Positions 35,779-45,716 are shown, counted from the stretch's first letter. The stretch: 64,000 nucleotides of DNA from DATFKA01 sp035268885 (GCA_035268885.1 DATFKA010000108.1:1-64000); one strand, 5' to 3'. Notes: generated by a model not told the origin, from the letters alone. Translations and numbers: made by a program.

Positions 35779-36801
35779 CTATTCCTTTTTATTGGCGAAA
35801 AACCGATCGACCAGTCTGTCATTTTCAATCTCATTATAAAAGGTATCCAGTCGATCGATAAAGTCATCCTTATCTTTTTCTCTTAGGTGGGGGTAATCTT
35901 TAACAATTTGGTAGAGTCTGGATTTCTTTTCTTTAAAGAAGCTGGCCATTTCCTGGGCTTCTTCTACACTGACGTCGTCACACAGGTAGCAGGGCTGCCG
36001 CACATCTTTAATATTTCGGGAGGAGTGGGGGACAGCATAGCTGGCGTTGACCAATCCGGCGTAATCAAAATCGTAGGGTACCGGACAGAATAACTCGTAG
36101 CCCTCGGGGCGTATAAACTCGAGATTGTGTTGGTTATGCATATACCAGTCGGTGTTAAGAATCAGATATTGGAAGAAGCACATCCTTAAATAAGCTTCCC
36201 GGTCAATGAGTTTGCTTCGGATCCGTCCTTTTTCTACCACCGGTCCATTGAGTCGTTGGGTAAATTCACTCTCTTCTTCGATCAGAAAGGCGTAGTGTGG
36301 GCTGTCATATTTATCGCTCAATTGGACGCGGATGAGAGCGGTACGGTAGCTAAAGGGCCCAATTTCTTCGTGTAGCTGATAGAGCAATTGCTCCCGGTGG
36401 AGTAGGGCATAGCCGCGCTTGTTATCCCAACATTGCAGCACGAGTTTGAGCTGATCTAATTTCTTGAAACCAAGATCCTGGAGGTCCCCTTTTTTAAGAT
36501 TGAGTTTCAGAGGAGGAAAGTAACAAACTTGTTTACGCATATTGCCCCGGGCCCGGACTTTTCCCGAAAGGCTTTTCCATTGGCCCGCAGCATCTTGAAA
36601 CCGGAAAGTAGCCGCCTGGTATTCTTCTGCCAGTTTGTGTTTGATCAATTCGCGGGCATCGGTTTCGAGGATAACTAAGGGTACGCTGTCTTTGATACTG
36701 GTGAAGTATTGGAATAAACTTTGGTTAGAGGAGCCTGTCTGTGCCTTTAAACCGGGTTGGATCAGTAGGCAGAGCAACAAAATAAAATATGGATTACGCA
36801 T
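35779..36801 (-). CDS. Exported protein, distantly CotH kinase-like
   Basis: This is an exported protein of about 340 aa. The ATG at 36801 (MRNPYFILLL) begins the signal peptide (cleavage after LKAQ) and is better than the GTG at 36825. Visible features are KVRARGNMRKQVCYFPPLKL near 85-105, then NTDWYMHNQHNLEF near 220 and PVPYDFDYAG near 245. These last two resemble the catalytic-loop and metal motifs of CotH-type atypical kinases (D....HN and DxD), but the match is weak. Bacteroidota have many such proteins annotated only as hypothetical. It is followed downstream by the GH3 gene on the same strand with about 177 nt between. Confidence 0.6.
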   Translation of the reverse strand: MRNPYFILLLCLLIQPGLKAQTGSSNQSLFQYFTSIKDSVPLVILETDARELIKHKLAEEYQAATFRFQDAAGQWKSLSGKVRARGNMRKQVCYFPPLKLNLKKGDLQDLGFKKLDQLKLVLQCWDNKRGYALLHREQLLYQLHEEIGPFSYRTALIRVQLSDKYDSPHYAFLIEEESEFTQRLNGPVVEKGRIRSKLIDREAYLRMCFFQYLILNTDWYMHNQHNLEFIRPEGYELFCPVPYDFDYAGLVNASYAVPHSSRNIKDVRQPCYLCDDVSVEEAQEMASFFKEKKSRLYQIVKDYPHLREKDKDDFIDRLDTFYNEIENDRLVDRFFANKKE

Positions 36802-36904
36802 GGTGCTTTGGATTAGTGTTGGCACTAAAGTACTTATTTCGTCAACAAGTCGCTAACTTTTTCGACGGCTACTGGTATTTTATGAAATTTTGCCAGGCAG
36901 TGGC

Positions 36905-37987
36905 TTAAAGCCTGGTCCGTTCCCCAAAAATGCTGCCTCGGAAAAACGCTCCCTGTTCCCATAGCAAGATTTCTCCCGTTTTTCCAAACTTAATACTGGA
37001 ATCTACTCCAATAATGCGGTTGTTGAAAAGAGGAAGAATGGCTTCGTGTGAAGTGTGGCCTACGATAATATGTTCGACCCGTAATTGCTTTAAGATTCGT
37101 TCGGCATGCCGGCGGCTCATATCCTTTTCTTCAAAGTAACCCCGGTACCAAAGTGGGCCATCCTGACCGGCCATGAATTGCAGTAAAGAGTCTTGCGCAA
37201 TTTCTTCCAGGGGGGCATCCAAAGACCGCCGTCCCAGTTGGTTTATGGTTTGTAGCTGATCGACTTTTTCTAATAGTAACTCCGAAAACCCACCGTGTAC
37301 AAAGGCCATATTGTTAATCGTAATCGCCAGGGGTTTGGAGCGTAACCAGCGACCCAAATAAGAATTTTCATTGAATAATTCGTTTAGGGGTAACTGGGTC
37401 AAGCCCATGGTGTAGCGATACTTAGGATGTAAGAAGCGCAGATCTCCCGTCAAGACCATGAGCTCATGGTTGCCCAGTAAGAAATGGACACGGCCCCGAT
37501 TGCGGGTGGCCTGTTTTTCCAATTTGTGGATCAACCAAAGAATCTCGGTTACCTGATCGCCCCGGTCAAACACATCACCCACGATGACCAGGTGGCCATT
37601 ACCAAAAATCCAGTTGTTCTCCTGATCAATTATTCGGTTAGAACGCAGTAACTTCACCATGACATCATACTGACCGTGTACATCGCTGAGGGCGGCGATG
37701 GGGGCATTGGTCTCAAAATGAATTTCCTTTTGGGGAACCATTGGGTTTTCCAGGTCTTCAAAATGGATGGAGAAGTCGGGCGAAATGGTTTGTGGTAGCT
37801 CGATGGTTTCTCCCAAATTAAAGGTGCGGCTCTTCAGTTTCGTATTTTCGATCCAGAGTGCTTTCACCTGTTGCTCTTCCATTAGCAGATAAGGTCCGTC
37901 GTCGTATCCGCTGGATTTTTTTTCGGCTTGTGCAAAGATGATCTGGGGCGAAAGCAATAATAAAATGATTATTGGGCGCATGGGCAT
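36905..37987 (-). CDS. Exported PPP-type serine/threonine phosphatase-like metallophosphoesterase
   Basis: The protein has 360 aa with a signal peptide (about 1-20, IIFAQA). The phosphatase core runs from about 95 to 340 and has the PPP-type signature set: LSDVHGQYD, IVGDVFDRGDQ, FLLGNHELM, FVHGG and IVGHTSHE. Bacterial members related to Shewanella-like phosphatases are often exported. The substrate may be a phosphoprotein or another phosphomonoester. It is encoded upstream of the CotH-like protein gene on the same strand (103 nt gap); a kinase-like and phosphatase-like pair in the periplasm is an appealing but untested reading. Confidence 0.85.
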   Translation of the reverse strand: MPMRPIIILLLLSPQIIFAQAEKKSSGYDDGPYLLMEEQQVKALWIENTKLKSRTFNLGETIELPQTISPDFSIHFEDLENPMVPQKEIHFETNAPIAALSDVHGQYDVMVKLLRSNRIIDQENNWIFGNGHLVIVGDVFDRGDQVTEILWLIHKLEKQATRNRGRVHFLLGNHELMVLTGDLRFLHPKYRYTMGLTQLPLNELFNENSYLGRWLRSKPLAITINNMAFVHGGFSELLLEKVDQLQTINQLGRRSLDAPLEEIAQDSLLQFMAGQDGPLWYRGYFEEKDMSRRHAERILKQLRVEHIIVGHTSHEAILPLFNNRIIGVDSSIKFGKTGEILLWEQGAFFRGSIFGERTRL

Positions 37988-38271
37988 TGGTTTCTTTCAT
38001 TTTTAAAAGAACAGCTGCTTCCACCTTCTGGTTGCACACGGGATAGCAAATAAGCTGCCTGGAAACTAATAACGATTTAGCAAATGGCTTAAGTATATCT
38101 GTGGGGTAAAGCCATGGGGTTAACCATTTACCAATGAAAGAGGGCGGGAATCGATTGTGCACAAAATTTTTTGTCGGAATGCTTAATTTTTTCCAATTTT
38201 ATTTGCTCTTTTGTGCAGGCTTAGCTAAGTGTCAAAGGGAAACGAAGGGACATAAAACAAAAACAAAAACA

Positions 38272-39900
38272 ATGCAAACAGGATTTGAAACATTAGACTG
38301 GGTAGTCATTGCCCTTTATTTTGCTTTATTGCTCGGGGTAGCAGCCTGGGTAATCATGCAAAAACAAAAAACGTCGGAGGATTATTTCCTTGCTGGCCGC
38401 AACATGGGTTGGTTTGTGGTAGGTGCCTCCATATTTGCCTCTAATATTGGTTCGGAGCACGTGGTCGGGCTGGCCGGTTCAGGGGCTGGTGATAAATTCC
38501 CACTCTTGATCTACGAATTACACGCCTGGGTAGTGGTCCTGTTGGGTTGGTTATTTTTGCCTTTTTACGTCCGGGCGAACGTTTTTACCATGCCCGAATT
38601 TCTGGAAAAACGCTTTGGCCCCCGGGCTCGCTGGTTCCTTTCTCTTTTTAGTTTGGCGGCTTACGTTCTGACGAAAGTATCGGTGACCCTCTATGCCGGA
38701 GGTATTGTCATTTCTACGCTTTTGGGTATTTCCTTCATGGCGGGCGCAATTATTACCGTTGTCCTGACCGGGATCTATACCATCCTGGGGGGGATGAGAG
38801 CGGTGGTGTATACCGAAACCTTACAGGCGGTGATTCTGGTGCTGGGAGCTGCTACGCTTACTTTTATGGGCCTCAACGTCGCTGGTGGCTGGGCTTCGGT
38901 TGTCGAGACGGTAGATACCGTACGGGTAGGTTATATGGATATGTGGCGTCCGATGGATGATCCGGATTTTCCCTGGCATTGGCTGGTCTTGTCGTCTACC
39001 ATTGTCGGTATTTGGTACTGGTGTACTGATCAGGTGATTGTACAGCGGGTGCTGACCGCAAAAAATATTAAAGAAGGTCGTCGGGGTAGTATTTTTGGCG
39101 CCTTTCTGAAGCTATTGCCGGTATTCTTATTCCTGATTCCGGGGGTGATTGCGCTGGTCTTAAAAGAGCGGGGCATTCTGATGTGGGATCGGCCGGATGA
39201 AGCCTTTCCGGCACTAATGATGTTTATCCTGCCGGCCGGTTTGCGGGGCCTGGTGGCAGCGGGCCTGATGGCGGCTCTGATGTCTTCTTTAGCTTCTGTG
39301 TTCAACAGCTGTTCTACTTTGTTTACGGTAGATATTTATAAGAAACTACGGCCCGACGCACCAGAAAAGCAACTGGTCCAGGTAGGCCGGATTGCCACCG
39401 GAGTGGTCGTGTTGTTAGGTATTGCCTGGGTGCCGATTATCGAGCGGCTAGCCGATGGTGCCCTCTACGGTTATTTACAGAATGTTCAGTCTTACATTGC
39501 GCCCCCCATTACAGCGGTTTTCCTGCTGGGTATATTCTCTAACCGGGTGAATTACAAAGGAGCACTGGCGACGTTGTTCTCCGGGCTGTTTGTAGCGGGG
39601 ATCCGCCTGACTATGGAGGTGTTTAAGGACAGCTTGAACCCAGACTCCATTTGGTTCGCCATCGCGGATATGAACTTCCTGAAGTTCTCTTCTTTCTTCT
39701 TCCTGTACTGTGTAGCCGTGACGATCATTGTATCGCTCTTCTCCGCTGCACCAATCAAGGATAAGATTCAGGGGCTTACCATGGGTTCACTTACTGCGGA
39801 ACAAAAAGCAGAGAATCGCGCCAGCTACGGTTGGGTAGATATCATTGCTTCTTTGTTTATCGTGGTGGTGGTCGCCTTTATTATGATTTATTTTAGCTAA
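38272..39900 (+). CDS. Sodium/solute symporter, SSS (SLC5/SGLT) family
   Basis: This inner-membrane cotransporter of about 542 aa has some 14 hydrophobic helices. Motifs include DYFLAGRNMGWFVVGASIFASNIG (given here as DYFLAGRNMGW and ASNIGSEH near 32-60), GLAGSGAGDKFP, and GGMRAVVYTETLQA near 180, which are typical of SGLT-like sugar carriers. The ATG at 38272 (MQTGFETLDW) is chosen because it precedes the first helix and follows an A-rich leader; an upstream in-frame ATG at 38134 would add 46 residues of poor quality. The likely substrate is a monosaccharide. Its position near glycoside hydrolase and sulfatase genes fits sugar uptake. Confidence 0.9.
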   Translation: MQTGFETLDWVVIALYFALLLGVAAWVIMQKQKTSEDYFLAGRNMGWFVVGASIFASNIGSEHVVGLAGSGAGDKFPLLIYELHAWVVVLLGWLFLPFYVRANVFTMPEFLEKRFGPRARWFLSLFSLAAYVLTKVSVTLYAGGIVISTLLGISFMAGAIITVVLTGIYTILGGMRAVVYTETLQAVILVLGAATLTFMGLNVAGGWASVVETVDTVRVGYMDMWRPMDDPDFPWHWLVLSSTIVGIWYWCTDQVIVQRVLTAKNIKEGRRGSIFGAFLKLLPVFLFLIPGVIALVLKERGILMWDRPDEAFPALMMFILPAGLRGLVAAGLMAALMSSLASVFNSCSTLFTVDIYKKLRPDAPEKQLVQVGRIATGVVVLLGIAWVPIIERLADGALYGYLQNVQSYIAPPITAVFLLGIFSNRVNYKGALATLFSGLFVAGIRLTMEVFKDSLNPDSIWFAIADMNFLKFSSFFFLYCVAVTIIVSLFSAAPIKDKIQGLTMGSLTAEQKAENRASYGWVDIIASLFIVVVVAFIMIYFS

Positions 39901-40242
39901 AGAAGGGTTCAGAAATAATGATAAGTTTGGTGTTTTAGGGGTTAAGCGGATGAAAGGTCTAATTATTGCTATAAAAAATTAACTTTATTGGGCTTCAGCG
40001 AAACGCTGCAGAATATTTCATAGTGTGATCAATCAGTGTTCTTCTAATCCCTTGACAAATAGTATCTTATTTGTGGTACTGTTTTTTCTGGATGCCAGCG
40101 AATAAAGGCGGTCCGAATTTATTTATTTGGTAAAAAACGGTTTTTGCCATTGGTTAATTTGCGTTGGGGCTTTTTAGTTATATTATTTTTATCTATAATT
40201 GTTGCGGTATTATTTTATTCGTTACACACAATTTTACACACA
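39901..40242. other. Intergenic region, no gene seen
   Basis: This is 342 nt of AT-rich sequence before the M57 peptidase lipoprotein. It contains a weak hairpin (CAGCG AAA CGCTG, 39996-40008) without a T-run, and TTGACA at about 40052, but I cannot define a promoter. An upstream in-frame TTG (40144) gives only a poor N-terminal extension. Confidence 0.4.
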
Positions 40243-41223
40243 ATGATTAGATTAACTTATTCCCTTCTTATTTTGCTAGGGGTTACCATTTTAGTTTCCT
40301 CCTGTGAAAAAGAAGACCTTGACGCACGTGGCGAAGTGCCACAAGAAGTAATTACGCAACTTCGTAACTTGGGTTTCAATCCGGATGGCATTGAAAAAGT
40401 CGACGAGGGTTACCGCATTGAAAGAGACATTATCATCACGGAAGAGTTCCTGAATTCTGAAATTCATGAGCATCGCGTACCCAATGCAGAACAGTACAGC
40501 ACCAATAATTTGGTAAGCACTGGTGGTAGTCGTACGATTACGATCTATATGAGTGCACCACAGCCTTCCAGTGGAGCGAGTACAGTATCGGGTGGCAGTT
40601 CTTCTACCACACCTGGTGGTGGTGGTGGCGGCGTTGGCGGTCCAGCTGATGCGCCCGGTGGTAACCCAGGTCCTCCAGGAGGAGGCGGCGGCGGCGGTGG
40701 CGGCGGCAACGATGGCGGCAGCTTCCAATTTGATCAGGCTTATGCCGACGCCCTGGCAGATGCGATTGGACGGTACAACTCAGAAAACCTGGAGATTACC
40801 TTCTCAAGAACTTCAGATCAGGCTTCCGCGGATATTGTGTTCACACGTCTGAGCAAGAGAGATGAACGCCGTGGTATCTTAGGATCTGCCGGATTTCCTA
40901 CCTCAGGTGGTGATCCCTACAATGAAATCAGAATGAGTGGTGTTATTCAGTCTAGCTACGGTTGGAGCACAGCAGCCATTGCTACGGTAATTGCACACGA
41001 GATGGGCCACTGTATTGGTTTCCGTCACACCGATTATTTTGATCGCTCGATCAGCTGTGGTAGTGGTGGAGATGAAGGGGCTAGTACCGTTGGGGCTAAC
41101 CATATTCCAGGTACTCCGACCGGGGCTTCTTTAGCGGATCAGAGCTTTATGTTGTCTTGTACTGGTGGTGGCGATCGTCCATTCAATGCAGATGACAAAG
41201 TAGCACTGGACTTCTTGTATTAA
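40243..41223 (+). CDS. M57-type zinc metallopeptidase lipoprotein
   Basis: This 326-aa lipoprotein begins at the ATG at 40243 (MIRLTYSLL), with lipobox LVSSC. A Thr/Ser/Gly-rich linker with long glycine runs (about 120-155) separates an N-terminal region from the catalytic domain. The zinc motif HEMGHCIGFRHTDY (first His near 252) is the extended HExxHxxGxxH form. The motif and the RHTDYFDRSISCG that follows match the HEIGH/M57 peptidase family. It is expected to be active on proteins outside the cytoplasm. It is convergent with the S8 peptidase gene. Confidence 0.88.
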   Translation: MIRLTYSLLILLGVTILVSSCEKEDLDARGEVPQEVITQLRNLGFNPDGIEKVDEGYRIERDIIITEEFLNSEIHEHRVPNAEQYSTNNLVSTGGSRTITIYMSAPQPSSGASTVSGGSSSTTPGGGGGGVGGPADAPGGNPGPPGGGGGGGGGGNDGGSFQFDQAYADALADAIGRYNSENLEITFSRTSDQASADIVFTRLSKRDERRGILGSAGFPTSGGDPYNEIRMSGVIQSSYGWSTAAIATVIAHEMGHCIGFRHTDYFDRSISCGSGGDEGASTVGANHIPGTPTGASLADQSFMLSCTGGGDRPFNADDKVALDFLY

Positions 41224-41260
41224 TGAGTGAGAAATGAGAGAAACTGCTCAGGCAGTTGGG

Positions 41261-41291
41261 AAGGGTTGACCGTGTATTTTGGTCAGCCCTT
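41261..41291. terminator. Bidirectional terminator
   Basis: Stem AAGGGTTGACC / GGTCAGCCCTT (41261-41271 and 41281-41291, with one G-T pair) with a 9-nt loop, followed on the plus strand by TCTATTTTA. It is located between the convergent M57 and S8 peptidase genes. Confidence 0.75.
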
Positions 41292-41292
41292 T

Positions 41293-43653
41293 CTATTTTA
41301 CAATAATCTTTCCCTGGTGCTCCCGTCTACCCGCTGCATCGACAATGGTAAAGAAATAAAAACCCGCTAACCAGTTCTGGGTCTCCAACCGATAGAGGGA
41401 ACTTAAAATATCTTCACGGACTAACAGTCGCCCCCGGGCATCGTAGACGTAGATACTTCTTCCCTGGAAAGTAGGAATACTGATCTTGAGTTCCTGTCCA
41501 GCATTCGCGGGGTTGGGATACAATAGAACAGCATCTTCCGGCACGTAAAAAATATTGAGGGTATTGGTAAAGAGTACTTCGTCATTAATCAGTCCAATAC
41601 GAACCCGGTAATAGTTGTTGCCCAGGCGAATATCCGGGTCGTAAAAGGAATGATCTAATTCGTTGGCTGGCCAGCTTTTTATGGTCAGGAATTGAGTGCC
41701 ATCCCATTTTTGTAAGTCCAGAACAACAATATTATAGTTGGTACTTAAATTAAAGTCAATACGCCCCTGATTCCCTGTCCGTTGGGCCGTAAAATTACGG
41801 ACGTAGCAAGGGGGCTGTTGAAGGTTGGCGTCCAGGGCCAGACTGCGTCTGCCTATTTTACCGGAAGGTATTACGGAGGCTACCGAAAAAGCCGAGCGAT
41901 CGGCAGCGGCATCAATTAGAAAAAAAGTATCCCTGGTGGTAGCAATGGGGCTCATACGATTATCAATCAACTGGAAAACAGTGTACTGATCAATTTCTTT
42001 GGAGGCGCTCCAGTTTAGTAAAAAGTTATTGCTACAAGCAGATAATATTTCTAAGCTCAGTTTTGGACTAATGACAAACGTATCCGATAGGTATACCTTA
42101 TCGGGTAAAACCATTCGGAGTTGAAAGCGGCCACTTTGAGTGGGGGTCTGCCAGGAGTACTGCCCATTCACCAGTGGCAGGCTGTCCTGGATGATTTTCC
42201 ATTCTTCTACTTCATCTATGTGCTTGTATTCCAGCCGTCCGTTTTGGATGGAACCGGTCCAGTCCCAACGAATAGGTTGGATAGAATCGGGTAGTAGAGG
42301 TGCTATGGAGGTGGGTTCGGTAAAGACGAAATGTCCTGCCTTTCGGCAAAAATAGCTAAGTGCAAAGGTCTGCGATTGACCACGATTACGCAGGTGTAAG
42401 GTATAGTTACCAGGAACGGGTTGGTTTATACTTACCTTTTCTTGAGGATTGAGGCTGTCCATTCCGCGGCTAGCTGGCGCCTTGAGGCTGTCCATCTGAG
42501 CCTGAGGGTTTAGCACCCAGGGGTAATATTGGATTCCGTTGGCATCTTCTACCCAGAGATCAAGATCGTTCACCAGGGCTTTGCCCCCCTGTAAGTCGCC
42601 GAGCGGATCCGTCCAGGCCAGCGTAACGTCCAGTTGGTGGGTAGCGACCGGTATGGCAATTGGCCAGGCCAGGTGATCGCCGGAGGCCAGGCTGTCGATT
42701 AGGTAGTGCCCGCTATTCATTTGTGCCAAAGCCCGCCGTGCATTCAGGTTGCCGAATCCACTTGTAAAGTCGGGACCAGGTTGTCGTAAATCGTCGGCGG
42801 TATTAATCAAAATACTGCGGATTAATGCTGCCGGGGGTAGTTGGCCTTCATGGTTTTGGGCGAAAGCCTGCTGCAATAGGATAGCTACCCCCGAAGTGAT
42901 GGCTGCGGCCCCTGAACTGCCATCTTCTCCAAAGGCGACCAGTTCGGGTTTAATCCGCCCATCGTACGCTGGTCCCTTTGAGCTTTGGATTTCTATTCGA
43001 CGGTTAGCATCCACAGCCCCTACCGTAAGTACATTCTTGGCCTGTTTGAAGGTGCCCGTCAGATTGGCAAAACCCGGGATGCCGGCGTAGGGTCCTTCGA
43101 CGGAGGTGCTGTCACCAATATTACCCGCCGAGAATACGTGTAGCAGATGAGGGAGTTCGTAGACCAGGCTATCGTAGGCCCGCGCTTCAGAACCATAAAA
43201 ATTTTCTATGCCAATCCCGTAGGAGTGGTTTTGTACACTGATGTTATTGTTGAGATAGTAGTCCATGGGCTCCGGGGCAATATTGAAAAAACTGGTAGAA
43301 GAGAAAAAAACTTCCGGGGCCACCCCTCGACCTGTATAGCTGGAATTGCCCAGCCCACCGATAATGGTCGCCATATTGGTCGCGTGGGTGCTGACAAACT
43401 GCGTGCGGCTATTGCTGGGGATTTCTTTGCCAAGCAAATCGAGATCTTCGCCGTCAAAGCGAAACTCTTTTAGGGAAACCACCAATCCCAGACCACCTAT
43501 TTCAGGCATTTGAGCCTGCAGGTAGGAGACGCGATTGACACCGAGATCCAGTCGCTCGATGGGACGCTCGGCCCGGGGAATGCGGTCGTTTTTTTGGGCG
43601 AAAGCCCCCAAAGAACTAAGGATCAAAAATAAACCAATGTATATCTTCCTCAT
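41293..43653 (-). CDS. Secreted S8 (subtilisin-like) peptidase with type IX (type A) sorting tail
   Basis: The protein has 786 aa with a signal peptide (about 1-20, LGAFAQ). The catalytic domain (about 55-310) has His90 (STHATNMATI), SAGNIG near 180, and the Ser loop GSSGAAAITSGVA near 247. At the position of the usual catalytic Asp (V-x-D-T/S-G) the sequence is VVSLKEFRFDGEDLD, so an acid at Glu63 or Asp67 may serve; this is a recurrent Bacteroidota variant. Beta-sandwich domains follow. The last 80 residues (LLYPNPANAGQ, YVYDARGRLL, LAGFYFFTI, GKIIVK) are a T9SS type A tail. It is divergent from the M12B-like peptidase, with 62 nt between the starts. Confidence 0.88.
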   Translation of the reverse strand: MRKIYIGLFLILSSLGAFAQKNDRIPRAERPIERLDLGVNRVSYLQAQMPEIGGLGLVVSLKEFRFDGEDLDLLGKEIPSNSRTQFVSTHATNMATIIGGLGNSSYTGRGVAPEVFFSSTSFFNIAPEPMDYYLNNNISVQNHSYGIGIENFYGSEARAYDSLVYELPHLLHVFSAGNIGDSTSVEGPYAGIPGFANLTGTFKQAKNVLTVGAVDANRRIEIQSSKGPAYDGRIKPELVAFGEDGSSGAAAITSGVAILLQQAFAQNHEGQLPPAALIRSILINTADDLRQPGPDFTSGFGNLNARRALAQMNSGHYLIDSLASGDHLAWPIAIPVATHQLDVTLAWTDPLGDLQGGKALVNDLDLWVEDANGIQYYPWVLNPQAQMDSLKAPASRGMDSLNPQEKVSINQPVPGNYTLHLRNRGQSQTFALSYFCRKAGHFVFTEPTSIAPLLPDSIQPIRWDWTGSIQNGRLEYKHIDEVEEWKIIQDSLPLVNGQYSWQTPTQSGRFQLRMVLPDKVYLSDTFVISPKLSLEILSACSNNFLLNWSASKEIDQYTVFQLIDNRMSPIATTRDTFFLIDAAADRSAFSVASVIPSGKIGRRSLALDANLQQPPCYVRNFTAQRTGNQGRIDFNLSTNYNIVVLDLQKWDGTQFLTIKSWPANELDHSFYDPDIRLGNNYYRVRIGLINDEVLFTNTLNIFYVPEDAVLLYPNPANAGQELKISIPTFQGRSIYVYDARGRLLVREDILSSLYRLETQNWLAGFYFFTIVDAAGRREHQGKIIVK

Positions 43654-43715
43654 TTATGGCTGATTTGGTACTTTTAAGCACGCTAAGTAAAGTTCCCAAA
43701 TATAGAATTGTTCCT

Positions 43716-45716
43716 ATGAAACGCCCGTTTTTGATCGGATTATATGGCCTTTTGTCTTGCTGTACACTACTGCAGGCCCAGGAGATTACCGAACTGCAGG
43801 TGTTTCAAGACCAGGTCGTAGCGCTTCGCGATCAAGAACAGGGTACCCGGACACCCTTGAAAATGGACCTTCCCAAGCTACGGGCAGCTTATGAGCAAGG
43901 ACTGGCAGATCGCCTCACTTTCCGCCTGCCGCTGAAAAGGGAAGGCCTGTCTTTCCCTTTACAACGCGTTGATTTATTCCACCCTTCTTTTCAACTGACC
44001 AGAGCCAATGGGAAGGTACAGGAAATAATCACAGGCAGGCATTATCAGGCTTTTCAGGGGGATACCCTGATTACGCTTTCCGTATTTCCAACGGGACTAC
44101 AGGCTCAGGTCAATACTGCGGACGAAAGTTTTACCCTGGCGGCCGATCCCCGGCAGCCCGAGCAGTATTATTGGAAAATCGAACAGGAGTCGGATCGGCA
44201 GGTACCTATTTCCTGTCATACCTCGGATGAGATAAGGCCTGGTTTAAAGCGAAGTATGCAGGAATTAGACCAGTCGGTTTATTTAAGATCCGCGCTGCCA
44301 GCGCTCTCCGTTTACTTTGAAATGGATCACTATATTTATCAGGAACAAGGCGAAGATTTGGATAATTGTCTGTTATTAATGGCGGGTATTTTTAACGCCG
44401 TGGCCCAGATTTACCGTTTGGAGGGAATTGGACTTCAGCTCAGAGGCTTAAAAGTATGGGATCAGCCAGATCCATTTGCTACGGAAGATGCGCGGGAGGC
44501 CATATTTTCTTTTCGGGGATATTTGCCGGCTACTTTTACCGAAGAGGAGCGCGACTGGGATATTGAATTCTTACTCTCCAGGTATACCGATGAGGAGGGC
44601 CTGGCCCCGAATGGTGGTTTAGCCAATATCAACTCCTTGTGTAATTTGCGTCGTCGACAAGCTTATGCGAATATTGGAAGTACCTACCAGAACTATCCGG
44701 AATATTCCTGGACGGTCTTTGTTATTGCCCACGAAATTGGTCATACCATTGCTTCGCCCCATTCGCACAACTGTTTTTGGCCGGAGGGGCCGCTGGATGA
44801 TTGTTACTGTCCCGAAGGGTCTTGTGATCCGGGTCCTTCGGTCGTGGAGCAGGGGGGAGGTACGCTGATGAGTTATTGCTATTTGCAGGAGCCTTTTAGT
44901 AATTTTTGTCAGGAATTTCCAAGTGGTGGAAATGTAGGGGTCAATTATTTGCGGGCTTTTGGTAAGTATCCCGGGGATTTAATGCGTCAGCGGATTCAGG
45001 AAAAAGCTTGTTTGCGGGATCGTCCTGTGGAGCAGCTACCCAATCTGCGGGTTAAGTCTGTACAACAACTTTCCCGGGTGAATGATACCCTGGTCGTTGA
45101 AGGCTTGCTTATTGAGAATACGGGTGTCCGGGAGGCTTTTCTTTTTCATATCGGAATCTTTCAGGAGGCTGATTTAATTGGGGCGATTCCCATCCAACAG
45201 TTGGCAGCTGGCGATAGTATACCAATAGATTTTGAACTTTTACTTCCGGCCACCAACCGGTCGCTTGATTTCTCTTTCCATTTAGATATTTTGCAAGAAG
45301 TTGCCGAATGGCACGAAGGGGATAATTTTTATCAGGATCAATTAAGAGAATGGCAAGACTTTCCAATTCTGAACTTGGCCAGTGATTCGCTCTGGACGGA
45401 TACCGAGTACTATTTTATATTCCCTAATTTTCGTTTGCAAAATACGGGTTGGGCAGGCAGCAGTCCACTGGATATACGTTGTTATTTGGAATACGAAGAC
45501 CAAAGAACCCTGATGCTTTCGCAAAAAAAGGTTTCTTCCGTGGAAGCGGATAGTGCGTTTAGATTTTCGGTGGGCGCTTACGAACCCGCTTTAGCTTTGC
45601 CGGCAGGAAAATATTTTCTTCGCATAGAAATCATTACAGAGAATGGAATGGAAGTATACCGATGGCCGGAAGCGCTATCGATTCGAGGGGCCTCGTGGGA
45701 ATGGTTTCGTAAGTAA
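43716..45716 (+). CDS. Secreted zinc metallopeptidase, M12B/reprolysin-like
   Basis: This 666-aa protein begins at the ATG at 43716 (MKRPFLIGLYG), with a signal peptide ending LQAQ. A pro-region of about 180 residues precedes the catalytic domain, whose zinc motif is HEIGHTIASPHSHNC (first His near 339) with the Met-turn LMSYC about 45 residues later, as in reprolysin-type peptidases. C-terminal parts (about 445 onward) look like two CARDB-type beta domains (RVKSVQQLSRVNDTLVV; LQNTGWAGSSPLDI). No CHU_C or type A tail is visible, so the export route is uncertain. The upstream in-frame start at 43656 is less likely because it gives an extra 20 residues before the signal. Confidence 0.87.
   Translation: MKRPFLIGLYGLLSCCTLLQAQEITELQVFQDQVVALRDQEQGTRTPLKMDLPKLRAAYEQGLADRLTFRLPLKREGLSFPLQRVDLFHPSFQLTRANGKVQEIITGRHYQAFQGDTLITLSVFPTGLQAQVNTADESFTLAADPRQPEQYYWKIEQESDRQVPISCHTSDEIRPGLKRSMQELDQSVYLRSALPALSVYFEMDHYIYQEQGEDLDNCLLLMAGIFNAVAQIYRLEGIGLQLRGLKVWDQPDPFATEDAREAIFSFRGYLPATFTEEERDWDIEFLLSRYTDEEGLAPNGGLANINSLCNLRRRQAYANIGSTYQNYPEYSWTVFVIAHEIGHTIASPHSHNCFWPEGPLDDCYCPEGSCDPGPSVVEQGGGTLMSYCYLQEPFSNFCQEFPSGGNVGVNYLRAFGKYPGDLMRQRIQEKACLRDRPVEQLPNLRVKSVQQLSRVNDTLVVEGLLIENTGVREAFLFHIGIFQEADLIGAIPIQQLAAGDSIPIDFELLLPATNRSLDFSFHLDILQEVAEWHEGDNFYQDQLREWQDFPILNLASDSLWTDTEYYFIFPNFRLQNTGWAGSSPLDIRCYLEYEDQRTLMLSQKKVSSVEADSAFRFSVGAYEPALALPAGKYFLRIEIITENGMEVYRWPEALSIRGASWEWFRK

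Noticed and set aside
39996..40008. Small hairpin CAGCG AAA CGCTG as terminator of the symporter gene.
   Set aside because: Only 5 bp and no T-run, too weak to call.
40144..40242. N-terminal extension of the M57 peptidase from a TTG at 40144.
   Set aside because: It would place the lipobox of the ATG-started protein deep inside the chain; the ATG at 40243 gives a normal lipoprotein signal.
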